Shown piece by piece: positions 9,077-16,796 of a stretch of 39,851 nt of DNA (positions are counted from its first letter, which is position 1; the number at the start of each line of letters is the position of its first letter). Origin of the DNA: an uncultured Collinsella sp. Its GTDB lineage: Bacteria > Actinomycetota > Coriobacteriia > Coriobacteriales > Coriobacteriaceae. A program made the translations under genes and the position numbers. The stretch is taken from NCBI GenBank assembly GCA_959019945.1, contig CAUEQD010000018.1:1-39851 (forward strand), given 5' to 3'. The notes below the pieces were generated by a model that did no database searches, had not been told where the DNA came from, and saw only the letters and a list, made by a program, of their open reading frames with translations.

Positions 9077-10180
9077 CTACCCCCTCAGCGATTCGATGAG
9101 GAAGGCAGCGACCACGCCTGGGCCTCCAACCGAAGCGTAATACTTAGCACGCCCCAAGGCACCATCCGTCGCAAAACTCGGATGCTCGTCAACCCAGCCC
9201 TCGGGATCTTTGAGGATGGCAGCGAGATTCGCGCGCTTCCACGGCTTGAGGTCGTCAAGCGAAAAGTCCCCGGCGTCCAAGGCCGCTTGGAACTCCTTGG
9301 CCATCTGAACCAGGAACTCCTTATAGAACTTGGGCGCCAGGCGCACGTAGTTCCACATGTACGAATCGTACTTAATGAGCTGATTGAACTTGAGCATGCG
9401 CGCGACGTCATCACTTGCGTGGTCGCGGGCATAATCCTCTCGAATCCAACGCTCAATCTCGGCATACTCGGTATTGACGCAAAAGACCTTAGCCGAAGAA
9501 TTGACCGAGGAATTCTCGTTGTCCTGGCGATACGACAACACGGCATCGTGCAGGTAAACAGCCTTATCGGCGCACGCGATCACCTTAAAGGCGAATGACG
9601 TGTCCTGAAAGGATGCCCCCGGAGTCGGCAGGAACGTAATGCCGTTGCGCTCAAGAAAATCGCGACGGTACACTGCCGACCAAATCGACGGCTTTTGCTT
9701 AAAGAACTGCGTCGTGTCGCTCGGGTGCACCGGCTTGCCGCAGTCCTTGGCCTTAAACATCTCGTGCAGCGAACGGCGCTCCTCGGGCTTAGACCAGTAG
9801 AAATCAAAGTTCGCCTTCGCAAAGTCGGCATTATTGCTATCGGCGGCCGAGACAAGCTTTTCGAGTGCGTCGGACGCCATAAAGTCATCGGACTCCAAGA
9901 TGCCAACGTACTTGCCACGCGCCATCTCCAGACCGTGGTTCATCGAGTCGCCGTAGCCGCTGTTGGCCTTGTCGATCATCTTGACGCGCCCATCGCGCTC
10001 CATATACTCGCGGATAATCGCCGGCGAGTTATCGGTCGACCCGTCGTTAATGCAGATGATCTCAATATCCTTGAGCGTCTGCGCCAGGGCGGAATCAAGA
10101 CACTCGCGCAGGTAGCGCTGAACATTGTAAATGGGAATAAGCAGCGACAGAACAGGGCTGCCAGAGGCGTTAGTAGACAA
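9077..10180 (-). CDS. GT2 glycosyltransferase (cassette copy A'), first gene of the operon
   Basis: This family 2 glycosyltransferase has 367 residues and is the paralogue of the 6837-7955 gene. It shares the segments CINDGSTDNSP, KANSGYGDSMNHGLEMARG, ILESDDFM, KPSIWSAVYRRDFL and FLPTPGASFQD. The start appears to be TTG at 10180, with an AGGAG site at the normal distance and the same start type as its paralogue. The C-terminal 120 residues differ clearly from the paralogue, so acceptor choice may differ. It is the first gene of the minus-strand polysaccharide series, and the 256-bp divergent region before the 10437 gene should hold the promoter. I saw no strong promoter consensus there. Confidence 0.8.
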   Translation of the reverse strand: MSTNASGSPVLSLLIPIYNVQRYLRECLDSALAQTLKDIEIICINDGSTDNSPAIIREYMERDGRVKMIDKANSGYGDSMNHGLEMARGKYVGILESDDFMASDALEKLVSAADSNNADFAKANFDFYWSKPEERRSLHEMFKAKDCGKPVHPSDTTQFFKQKPSIWSAVYRRDFLERNGITFLPTPGASFQDTSFAFKVIACADKAVYLHDAVLSYRQDNENSSVNSSAKVFCVNTEYAEIERWIREDYARDHASDDVARMLKFNQLIKYDSYMWNYVRLAPKFYKEFLVQMAKEFQAALDAGDFSLDDLKPWKRANLAAILKDPEGWVDEHPSFATDGALGRAKYYASVGGPGVVAAFLIESLRG

Positions 10181-10436
10181 ATGTGCTCCTTAGGAAATAC
10201 CTGTCGTTTCATGGTATCAAAGGGCCAGCGCGCCAGCGGGCGTTTATATAATCTATGGAGCCTCTTGCGGGCAAAGCAGCCCCACGTCATGCGGCGGGCC
10301 CATGGCAGGTTCCTGCGTTTTATTCAAAGCTTGCCGCTAAGGTGCGCCGAGCCTTTACAATAGGACAGTCCCAAGGACGTATTCGATAGCTTCCGCGCAG
10401 CACTCGCCCGCCGCGCGTGAAAGGATATATTGCCCC

Positions 10437-11456
10437 ATGCCTTCAACCCTTCCCGCTCCCATCGACAAGCTCGCCATCGTCGTCGTTACGTACAAGCGCC
10501 AGGAACTCCTGGCCAACTTGTTCGACTCCATGACCGAGCTCACGGCAACGCCCTGGCGCATCGTGATTGTCGATAACGAGAATTCGCGCGAGACCGAGGC
10601 CATGTGCACCGCATTCAACGAGCGCCTGGCCAACCTGTGGGGCATCGACACCGAGCAGCCCGACGCGAAGGGCGGCACCGACCGTGTCATCTACGCACCA
10701 CAGCTCGAAAACGGCGGCGGTGCAGGTGGCTTCTCCGCCGGCACCAAATGCGCCTACGACCTGGGCGCCCAGTGGTTCTGGGTGATGGACGACGACGTGC
10801 TCGTCATCCCCGAAGGCATCGAGCGTCTTGCCAAGTGGACCGACCGCTACGATGTCATCCAGGGTTCGCGCCTGGACTTTGACGGCGGCGCCTTCTTTTG
10901 GCAATACCAACTCATCCTTTCACTCGGCATTCCCAACCCTGTCGCCAAGTGGGATTTAGGCCCCGAGGGCTATCGCGCCATGAACCAGCTGTGCTTTGAG
11001 GGCGGCATGTTCTCGCGCCGCGTGGTCGACAAGATTGGCCTGCCCGACGCGCGCTTCTTTATCTACGGCGACGATGCCTGCTACGGCTACGTAGCCAGCC
11101 AGCACTTCCCCGCCGCCGTGGTCGCCGACGTGGTGCTCAAGCGTGCCCGCGCCGTCTCCAACTGGGATATCGCCGGCAAGCGCCAGCTCAACTCTACGAG
11201 CGACACCAACCGCTACTACATCATGCGCAACCGCGGTTATCTGGCCCGCTACATGCAGATTTACGGCGACTATCACCCCGTGCTGTTCCGTCTGGGCAAC
11301 GCCGCGACCTTCTGCAAGGAGTTCATTCGCCTGGCCGCCGTTGACAAGTGCTTTAAGACCGGCATTCCGGCGCTGCGCCGTGGCATGAAGGACGCCCGCA
11401 AGATCGTTAAGGATCCCAACTGGAAGCCCATGCCGCCCATGAAGGACACCGAGTAA
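10437..11456 (+). CDS. GlfT-like GT2 glycosyltransferase
   Basis: This 339-residue protein resembles the GlfT/rhamnosyltransferase-like branch of GT2. After IVVVTYKRQELL comes VIVDNENS, then the ENGGGAGGFSAG nucleotide-sugar loop, and FWVMDDDV as the metal-binding DDD motif near residue 117. A later conserved region has FEGGMFSRRVVDKIGLPD and FIYGDDACYGY, where the acidic residues include the expected catalytic base. ATG at 10437 has AAAGGA about 12 bases upstream. The mycobacterial relatives add galactofuranose to cell-wall galactan or rhamnose to a linker, so a wall-polysaccharide role is likely here. It is divergent from the other five GT2 genes and convergent with the 11481-13277 gene. 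Substrate is not assigned. Confidence 0.8.
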   Translation: MPSTLPAPIDKLAIVVVTYKRQELLANLFDSMTELTATPWRIVIVDNENSRETEAMCTAFNERLANLWGIDTEQPDAKGGTDRVIYAPQLENGGGAGGFSAGTKCAYDLGAQWFWVMDDDVLVIPEGIERLAKWTDRYDVIQGSRLDFDGGAFFWQYQLILSLGIPNPVAKWDLGPEGYRAMNQLCFEGGMFSRRVVDKIGLPDARFFIYGDDACYGYVASQHFPAAVVADVVLKRARAVSNWDIAGKRQLNSTSDTNRYYIMRNRGYLARYMQIYGDYHPVLFRLGNAATFCKEFIRLAAVDKCFKTGIPALRRGMKDARKIVKDPNWKPMPPMKDTE

Positions 11457-11480
11457 CGGAAGCCGGAAACACCTCGGCGC

Positions 11481-13277
11481 TTAAAGCAGCTGGCACACCG
11501 TAGCCACATGCTGCCCATCAAAACCGAACCCCCAGCGCATGCGACCCACGCCGGGGCGCGGCACACGGATTTCGTCGATGCCGTCGCGCTCTATGTCGAG
11601 TAGCGACTGCACGGCCAGCAATTCCAACCCTAGCGCATCCACATCGGGGTCATACATCAAGTTAATCGTTATCAGTGGGCGCTCGTCCAGCATGCCAATC
11701 GTGTCTGCTACGTCGAACACAGCACCCGTAGGGAAAACCTGGATGTCCCAGCGACCCGCGCCACACTTTCGCCTCGAGGCAGGATTGGCATAGCCCGGCA
11801 AGCCAAAGCAGAGTCCCTGCAAGAGCAGATGATATGGTAGCGGCTTATCTGGGTCGGTCTCACCGATTCCCGCATCCCCCAGGATGCGGCTTAGCGCCCG
11901 CCTCACCGTATCCTCGTTCCCACGGCACAGCCCGTCGCGAAACGCATCGACGTCTCGAATGTCTTCGGCAGCGCACTCAAACCACTCAACAATCACTAGA
12001 CGCAAGGCCTGGCGAAGCTCGTTATTGGGCAATCGCAAAGCACGGAGCCGATCGCCATGCTCTGGCTCCTCAGTCATATCCGTCGTGAGAAAACCGGACA
12101 GATACAGCGCTGTCCACATGCCATCGTCAGGCGAGACATCTGGCTCTGCAGTGCCCAAACAAAGCGGGACCTCAGCACACCCATAGGCCTCGAGCAAATC
12201 AAACAAGACCGAAAGGCGGTCGAGATTCCACCCGGCAACTACCCTACTCAGGCAATCCGCATACCCATACAGATCGGCGCGCACAGGCGCCGTGCAGCCT
12301 CGGTCCAGAAAACCGATCACACGCGCTGGACTCGAGCAACAGGCCCTACCAAACCGATATCCCTCGAGCCATTCACGCGCATCATCAAGGTATTCCTCGC
12401 GCCCAGCATGATTCAACAGAGCCCGGACCTCGGCATCCGAAAAGCCGAACCAACGGTCACACCACGTCGAAAGCGGCGTCGTCAGACAATACGAGCAGCC
12501 ATGCAAAGGAAGCGCCGCTTCGGCAGGGCCGGGACGCTCCCCCATCAGACACGTCAGCCGCAACGAATCGCGCGCAGTGGCAATGACGTCGAACAGCACG
12601 CGATCGAATAGCCCTGCCGGATCGGCGTCGGAAGCGTCCCTCGCGCTCGCACGGCGAGACCACGCCGCATCGTACCCATCAACGAGCAATACAACCTGCT
12701 CATCGCAGGCCATCTCCAGCAGCTCAATGAGCACACCGAGCACCGAGTCAACCTCGTCCGCGCTCGCCACGCCACGCGCGACGCGTTCGATGTGACGCAC
12801 CTTATCTCGAGCTAAATCAGGAGCCTCCAAGAGCGCCAACAAGCGAGCGCACTCGCCCGAAAGGGCATCGCGCACGACGTCGGCAATAGCGGCACCACGC
12901 CTCGCAGCGCCAGAAAAGTCCAGCGATATCACCGGATAGCAAGCATACTCATCCCGATAGCGCCCACCGTCTGCATCCCAAATCTGAGCATTGGCAAACA
13001 AACGCTGATCAGCGCGACCAACCGCTGGACGCTCCAGAAAAGCCCTGAGCATCGACAAGTTCATGCTTTTGCCAAAACCCTCGGGTCGACAGCACACCAC
13101 AACGGACGCGTCGCAGTCCAACGCATCGGCAATAAACATGGTCTTGTCGACCAGCGTGCAGCAACCAAGAGCCTCCGCATAGTCGTGCATGCCAATGGGC
13201 AAAGCCGCATCGTCGGCACAGCCGATCAAACGCACGCCAAAGCCAGCAGCACAATCAACATTTGCCTGTTCAGACAC
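11481..13277 (-). CDS. AAA-ATPase-like/PD-(D/E)XK-like protein with degenerate nuclease site
   Basis: The protein (about 598 residues) matches the family that joins an AAA-ATPase-like domain (PF09820) to a C-terminal PD-(D/E)XK nuclease-like domain (PF08011), common in gut bacteria. The N-terminal P-loop-like CCRPEGFGKSMNLSMLRAF is typical, and a Walker B-like VVLLVDGYDAAW follows. The C-terminal part keeps GRWDIQVF, but the usual E-x-K strand is replaced by LITINLMY, so the nuclease site looks dead. I choose GTG at 13277 because AGGGGGA (13286-13292) lies 8 bases upstream; TTG at 13280 is an alternative. A longer frame runs to 13409 but has no good start signal. The function of the family is unknown. 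It is downstream of the surface-protein gene behind a terminator, so it is probably transcribed alone. Confidence 0.65.
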   Translation of the reverse strand: MSEQANVDCAAGFGVRLIGCADDAALPIGMHDYAEALGCCTLVDKTMFIADALDCDASVVVCCRPEGFGKSMNLSMLRAFLERPAVGRADQRLFANAQIWDADGGRYRDEYACYPVISLDFSGAARRGAAIADVVRDALSGECARLLALLEAPDLARDKVRHIERVARGVASADEVDSVLGVLIELLEMACDEQVVLLVDGYDAAWSRRASARDASDADPAGLFDRVLFDVIATARDSLRLTCLMGERPGPAEAALPLHGCSYCLTTPLSTWCDRWFGFSDAEVRALLNHAGREEYLDDAREWLEGYRFGRACCSSPARVIGFLDRGCTAPVRADLYGYADCLSRVVAGWNLDRLSVLFDLLEAYGCAEVPLCLGTAEPDVSPDDGMWTALYLSGFLTTDMTEEPEHGDRLRALRLPNNELRQALRLVIVEWFECAAEDIRDVDAFRDGLCRGNEDTVRRALSRILGDAGIGETDPDKPLPYHLLLQGLCFGLPGYANPASRRKCGAGRWDIQVFPTGAVFDVADTIGMLDERPLITINLMYDPDVDALGLELLAVQSLLDIERDGIDEIRVPRPGVGRMRWGFGFDGQHVATVCQLL

Positions 13278-13415
13278 CAAAACGTTCCCCCTAAATCGCA
13301 GCACGATGCCAATTGTAATGACCGCATCGCATGTACCGATGTCGCCGCGCAAACATATCGGGCAACGGTAGTAACAAGAGGTGTGAGGTGGCACAATTAA
13401 TCGTTGCACAACAAA

Positions 13416-13447
13416 ACGGGGCCCGATACATTCGCACCGGACCCCGT
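13416..13447 (-). terminator. Intrinsic terminator after the surface-protein gene
   Basis: On the minus strand ACGGGG and CCCCGT pair around a second short stem, followed by TTTTGTTG. It lies about 33 bases after the stop of the 13480-15294 gene. Confidence 0.6.
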
Positions 13448-13479
13448 CCCGACTATTTAGTTATCTGGCAACTAAGAGC

Positions 13480-15294
13480 CTACTCCCCCGAGTCGTCCTC
13501 CCCAGAAGCCTTCTTCTGCTGATCGAGCTTATACTTACCACTTACGATAGACGTAGCGCCCAGCGTGGCCAAGCTCGCGCTGGCAAGGCTCGCCATAACG
13601 ATAAGGTCGCCCGTCTTGGGCATGTTACCGCCCGAAGTCTTAGTCGTTGTAGTGGTGGTTGTAGTGGTCACCGTCTTGGAGTCATTTTGCTCTTGGTTCT
13701 GGTTGTCGGTGTTGCCCTTACTGCTGTCCTCGCCCTGCTGCTTTCCGTCCTCGGTCTTGTCCTTGTTCTTGTCCTTCTCCTCAGATTCAGACTTCTTGTC
13801 CTCGTCCTTCTTCTGAGCGGACTTGTCGTCCTTCTCATCAGAGCTAGAACCCTTATCGGATTCAACCTTCTCGGAAGCCTTATCCTTGGAGTCGCCCTTT
13901 ACGGCTTCGGTCTTTTCCGTGGAAGCCTGATCAGAGTTGTCCTTGTTCTGAGTCGAACCATTATTGACGCCAGCCATCAGCGAAGAGCCCAGCGTAGAAC
14001 CAAGCTGCTCGGAGAAAGAAGGCTTCTTGTCCGGCGAAGCAACGGGAGCGTCCGGCGCCTTATTCGAGTCGTCCTTGGAAGCATCGGAATCAGGGGTTGC
14101 GTCAGAGCCGGAGCCGTTGTTAGAGCCGGTGTCAACGGACGAATCGCTCGAGCCGGTAGATGAGTTAGAGGTGTCAGCGCCGGTCGAACCAGAAGCGTCG
14201 CTGTCCGTATTGCCGGCAGAGCTTGAAGACGAATCGCCCGCAGCAGAGCCGTTCGAATTGGAGCCGTTCGAGGTAGAGCCGTCGTTGGTAGTGCCACCAG
14301 CCGAGCCATTACCGTCAGCATCGGTCGAGGGCGTATCCATCCTGTCATCGTTGGGATCGTCACTCGAGTCGTCATTCGAATCAGGTGTCGGCGAGGGCGC
14401 CGGTGTGGGCTCGGGCTGCACGGGCGTCGCAGCGGCTGCCTCGTCCTCGGCGATATAAGCCAAGCAGTCCTTCAGCTCATTCTTATAACGATTCTTCCAG
14501 CCCTCATGATACTGGGGCTGACTCGAAAACTTAGTGGCGACATTGTTGGCCACGCTATTGGAGAGCGCCGTCACAAACTCGCGGTCGGACATATCGTTGG
14601 AAAGATTCGCCCAGCGGAAAAAGTCCCTGCAGCCACCGGTGCCGCACATGTTGGTAATGCTCCACACCATGCCCTTGACGCAATCGGCGCGGCCCGAAAT
14701 ATCAATACCCAGGCCGCTCTTGAGCCACGCCTCGGTCACCGCATAGTACGAGTTGTACGCATACGCATCCTGAAGTGCTGAGAACTCAACAGGATCGGTG
14801 TTGTACGCGCCTTGGAAGGCATCCTGCGCGATATAGCCCAGCTCGGTGAGCTGGCCGTTCTCGTACATAGCATTGCTCGCGTTAGAAATCTCGCTGCCGC
14901 GATCAATCGCATCCTTGAGCATGCTGTATTTTTCGGGGTTGTAGTTGTAGGCCTGCTTCATAAACGGGATGAGCGACCAACGCCGGTCGAACTGGTAATA
15001 GCCCAGCGCGTTATAACCGTCGCCATACGAGAAGCCCTGGTTGTAGTTGCCATGGCTCTCGTACTTGGTAAAGTACTTCATCTCGGGAGTCACGTTGACA
15101 AACGAAACGCCCTGGACCGACCTCAGCACGCCCGAGAAGGACTGCTGGGTGTAGAGACCCTTATCGATATCGGTGGCATCCGAGGCAACGCCCGGCGTGG
15201 GCTCCTCGGCAGCGGCGGGTGCCGGCGCGGAAACGGCGCCAAACGAAAGCGCCAGCGTCAGGCCCGCGACAATCGCGGAATGCTTGGGCTGCAT
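13480..15294 (-). CDS. Secreted wall-anchored lysozyme-like protein
   Basis: The 604-residue precursor starts at ATG 15294, with GGGAGGA just upstream. Residues 1-29 form a signal peptide ending in PAPAAA. Residues 65-270 resemble the lysozyme-like fold of VgrG-related or phage-tail-lysozyme proteins: KYESHGNY with a candidate catalytic Glu near 79, then GYNALGYYQFD, and an ACVKGMVWS-like helix with a CGTGGC pair of cysteines. Residues 275-560 are a low-complexity linker, first Ser/Asn/Gly/Asp rich, then Lys/Glu/Asp rich, ending in a run of nine threonines. The C-terminus has MPKTGD as an LPXTG-type sorting motif, a hydrophobic stretch and a charged tail. Sortase anchoring and cutting of peptidoglycan or another glycan are inferences. 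The M in place of L and the acidic tail are slightly unusual. Confidence 0.75.
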   Translation of the reverse strand: MQPKHSAIVAGLTLALSFGAVSAPAPAAAEEPTPGVASDATDIDKGLYTQQSFSGVLRSVQGVSFVNVTPEMKYFTKYESHGNYNQGFSYGDGYNALGYYQFDRRWSLIPFMKQAYNYNPEKYSMLKDAIDRGSEISNASNAMYENGQLTELGYIAQDAFQGAYNTDPVEFSALQDAYAYNSYYAVTEAWLKSGLGIDISGRADCVKGMVWSITNMCGTGGCRDFFRWANLSNDMSDREFVTALSNSVANNVATKFSSQPQYHEGWKNRYKNELKDCLAYIAEDEAAAATPVQPEPTPAPSPTPDSNDDSSDDPNDDRMDTPSTDADGNGSAGGTTNDGSTSNGSNSNGSAAGDSSSSSAGNTDSDASGSTGADTSNSSTGSSDSSVDTGSNNGSGSDATPDSDASKDDSNKAPDAPVASPDKKPSFSEQLGSTLGSSLMAGVNNGSTQNKDNSDQASTEKTEAVKGDSKDKASEKVESDKGSSSDEKDDKSAQKKDEDKKSESEEKDKNKDKTEDGKQQGEDSSKGNTDNQNQEQNDSKTVTTTTTTTTTKTSGGNMPKTGDLIVMASLASASLATLGATSIVSGKYKLDQQKKASGEDDSGE

Positions 15295-15364
15295 AAAATC
15301 CTCCCTGCATTGGTGTAGTTAAAGTGCAGTTTGCAAAGATGAGAATAAGTATTGCAGCTCGCCC

Positions 15365-15380
15365 GTTGTTGCACAACAAC
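15365..15380. promoter_or_regulatory. Palindrome upstream of the surface-protein gene
   Basis: GTTGTTG-CA-CAACAAC is a perfect 7-bp inverted repeat about 70 bases before the start codon at 15294. Its place fits an operator or a hairpin in the promoter region, but I cannot name a regulator. I could not fix the -35 and -10 boxes. Confidence 0.35.
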
Positions 15381-15407
15381 CCCTCGGTAAACGGCAACAA
15401 CCCTCCG

Positions 15408-15443
15408 CGAAATCTTAAGGAATTACGAAATCTTAAGAAATTA
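15408..15443. repeat. 18-bp tandem duplication at the end of hepT
   Basis: Two adjacent 18-bp copies (15408-15425 and 15426-15443) differ at one position; both start CGAAATCTTAAG. The second copy contains the stop codon of the hepT-like gene. It looks like a local slippage duplication. Confidence 0.7.
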
Positions 15444-15860
15444 AACAAACTGGTCGTCGGGCGCCAACAGAAGCTCGCCGTAACGCTCCATCAACCCGTC
15501 CCTCAACTGGCAGAAAGCAGGGATATAGACGTTCAAGATGCGCTGAATCAAATCTTGAGCGAGCTTGTTGTCATAGATATGGACGTTCGTATTGCGATCT
15601 CTGAGCATATCTAGCCAGGCCGCCTCATCAATAAAGTCGTAGAATCGGTAGGACTCCTTCAAGATGGCACGAGGAGACCCCGACGCGGCAAGCGTGGCGC
15701 CCTCATACTCGAGCAGACGCTTAAGGAGCTTCCAGCTCAGTTCAAATTGAAGATTGAACTTATTAATCAATCCACTCTGAACAAAATCATTGTTGAGATC
15801 CTGATTGGGCGCATCCTCAAGATTCACCAAGGCGCTGGCAAAGTTCTCATATTTTTTCAT
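15441..15860 (-). CDS. hepT: HepT-like toxin / nucleotidyltransferase substrate-binding protein (HI0074 family)
   Basis: This 139-residue all-helical protein belongs to the HI0074/HepT group. The diagnostic RX4HXY motif is present as RNTNVHIY at residues 89-96. In characterised MntA-HepT pairs the HepT protein is an RNase-type toxin, and its tyrosine in this motif is AMPylated by MntA, which neutralises it. Here that residue would be Tyr96. The FNLQFELSWKLLKRLL helix is typical of the HI0074 branch. The gene overlaps the end of the mntA-like gene by 14 bases, the usual arrangement. It is the third gene after the iscR-like regulator on the same strand. Activity as a toxin is expected from the family, not shown. 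Confidence 0.85.
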   Translation of the reverse strand: MKKYENFASALVNLEDAPNQDLNNDFVQSGLINKFNLQFELSWKLLKRLLEYEGATLAASGSPRAILKESYRFYDFIDEAAWLDMLRDRNTNVHIYDNKLAQDLIQRILNVYIPAFCQLRDGLMERYGELLLAPDDQFV

Positions 15861-16134
15861 ACAGAATCACACCATCCCTGGCAATTTCATCGAGCAATTG
15901 CTGCGATAAGGACTCGTCGAGATTGACGACATCTACATCTAAAAGAGTATCAAGACGCTCCTCGATCAAATATGACAACCGGCCGAAATCCCGGCAACCT
16001 GCTACTGCGATGTCAATATCGCTCTTAGGCAAGTTGTCACCTCGAGCGCGGGAGCCAAACAGCACAACCTTCTCGGCGTCACACTCCCGAGCAAAAACTT
16101 CAATTTGCTTATACACCTTGTCGAGAGATGCCAT
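15847..16134 (-). CDS. mntA: MntA-like nucleotidyltransferase antitoxin
   Basis: This 95-residue minimal nucleotidyltransferase has the signature GSX10DXD: G27-S28, then ten residues, then D39-I40-D41 (GSRARGDNLPKSDID). A third acidic residue, needed for metal binding, is likely in VDVVNLDE near residues 68-74. Proteins of this kind transfer AMP to the tyrosine of the partner HepT toxin. The start ATG at 16134 lies only 8 bases after the stop of the iscR-like gene. Its ribosome site is weak (TAGGG, partly inside the stop region of that gene), so translational coupling to the regulator is likely. This arrangement would bring the toxin-antitoxin pair under the control of the Fe-S-responsive promoter. 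Confidence 0.85.
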   Translation of the reverse strand: MASLDKVYKQIEVFARECDAEKVVLFGSRARGDNLPKSDIDIAVAGCRDFGRLSYLIEERLDTLLDVDVVNLDESLSQQLLDEIARDGVILYEKI

Positions 16135-16142
16135 TTGCAGCC

Positions 16143-16574
16143 CTACAGCTTAATGTCAAAGTTGATTTCGGGGACGGCGGCCAAGTCGGCCAACGTCACG
16201 CCGTCGACGTACTTTTCGATCACGTCGTCCAGGCCGCGCCAGAACTTGACGGTCGAGCAAAGATCGCTGCGAGTGCAGCTGTTGTCGATGCCATCGCACG
16301 CCACTGGAGCCGTGCTGCCCTCGACGGCGCGCAGGATGTCACCGGCACGCACCTCGGCCGGGTCCTTGGCCATCATGTAGCCGCCGCCCTTGCCGCGCAC
16401 GCTCTTAAGCAGGCCCGCCTTCATAAGCGGACGAACCAGCTGCTCCAGATACTTTTGTGAGATATGCTCGCGGTCGGCAACCTCGCGCAGGGCAATCTTG
16501 CCCTCGGCGTCGCCCAGCGCCGCGATATAGATCATCAGCCGGAGGGCATAGCGGCCCTTGGAAGAAATGAGCAT
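16143..16574 (-). CDS. Rrf2/IscR-type Fe-S-sensing transcriptional regulator
   Basis: The 143-residue protein is an Rrf2-family regulator. The N-terminal winged helix has the family start MLISSKGRYALRLMIYIA and the recognition region ISQKYLEQLVRPL, followed by the wing VRGKGGGYMMAK. Three cysteines, Cys93, Cys100 and Cys106 (C-X6-C-X5-C), lie where IscR binds its cluster; IscR itself has C-X5-C-X5-C, so the first gap is one residue longer here. It is divergent from sufCBDSU across about 220 bases, which strongly suggests that it represses the suf genes when cluster supply is good. It probably also controls itself and the downstream mntA-hepT pair. I leave the symbol open because SufR-type and IscR-type regulators cannot be told apart with certainty here. 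Confidence 0.85.
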   Translation of the reverse strand: MLISSKGRYALRLMIYIAALGDAEGKIALREVADREHISQKYLEQLVRPLMKAGLLKSVRGKGGGYMMAKDPAEVRAGDILRAVEGSTAPVACDGIDNSCTRSDLCSTVKFWRGLDDVIEKYVDGVTLADLAAVPEINFDIKL

Positions 16575-16592
16575 ACCTACCCTCCCATCGCC

Positions 16593-16667
16593 TGGGACAA
16601 AATAACCTGAAGTGTTTGTCCCAAATCTTAAGTAAGTGGGACAAACACTTCAGGTTATTTTGTCCCA
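16593..16667. repeat. Perfect 31-bp inverted repeat (double palindrome)
   Basis: The arms 16593-16623 and 16637-16667 are exact reverse complements around a 13-base spacer. Each arm is itself bounded by TGGGACAAA and TTTGTCCCA, so the 75-bp unit holds four alternating copies of this 9-mer. The unit could fold as one long hairpin or as two smaller ones. It lies 18 bases before the iscR-like start, in the shared control region with suf. It may be a paired REP-like element or an mRNA leader hairpin of the iscR transcript. Confidence 0.9.
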
Positions 16668-16688
16668 CAATTTGAAAAGTCGAGTGGA

Positions 16689-16712
16689 TTAGTCGGGTTT
16701 TCCCTTGACTAA
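16689..16712 (+). promoter_or_regulatory. Candidate suf promoter -35 and overlapping operator
   Basis: TTGACT at 16705-16710 is a good -35 box. The -10 box at 17 bp spacing is poor (near TAACTT at 16727). An inverted repeat TTAGTC-N12-GACTAA (16689-16694 and 16707-16712) overlaps the -35 box. It could be the site of the divergent Rrf2-type regulator. A weak -10 box with a strong -35 box would suit regulated transcription. Confidence 0.4.
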
Positions 16713-16796
16713 CGCCGAACCCATAGTAACTTTATTCCGAGAAGATTCCTAGGGTTTAGTACACCTATGAGTACACCATATACAGAGAGGGACAGC

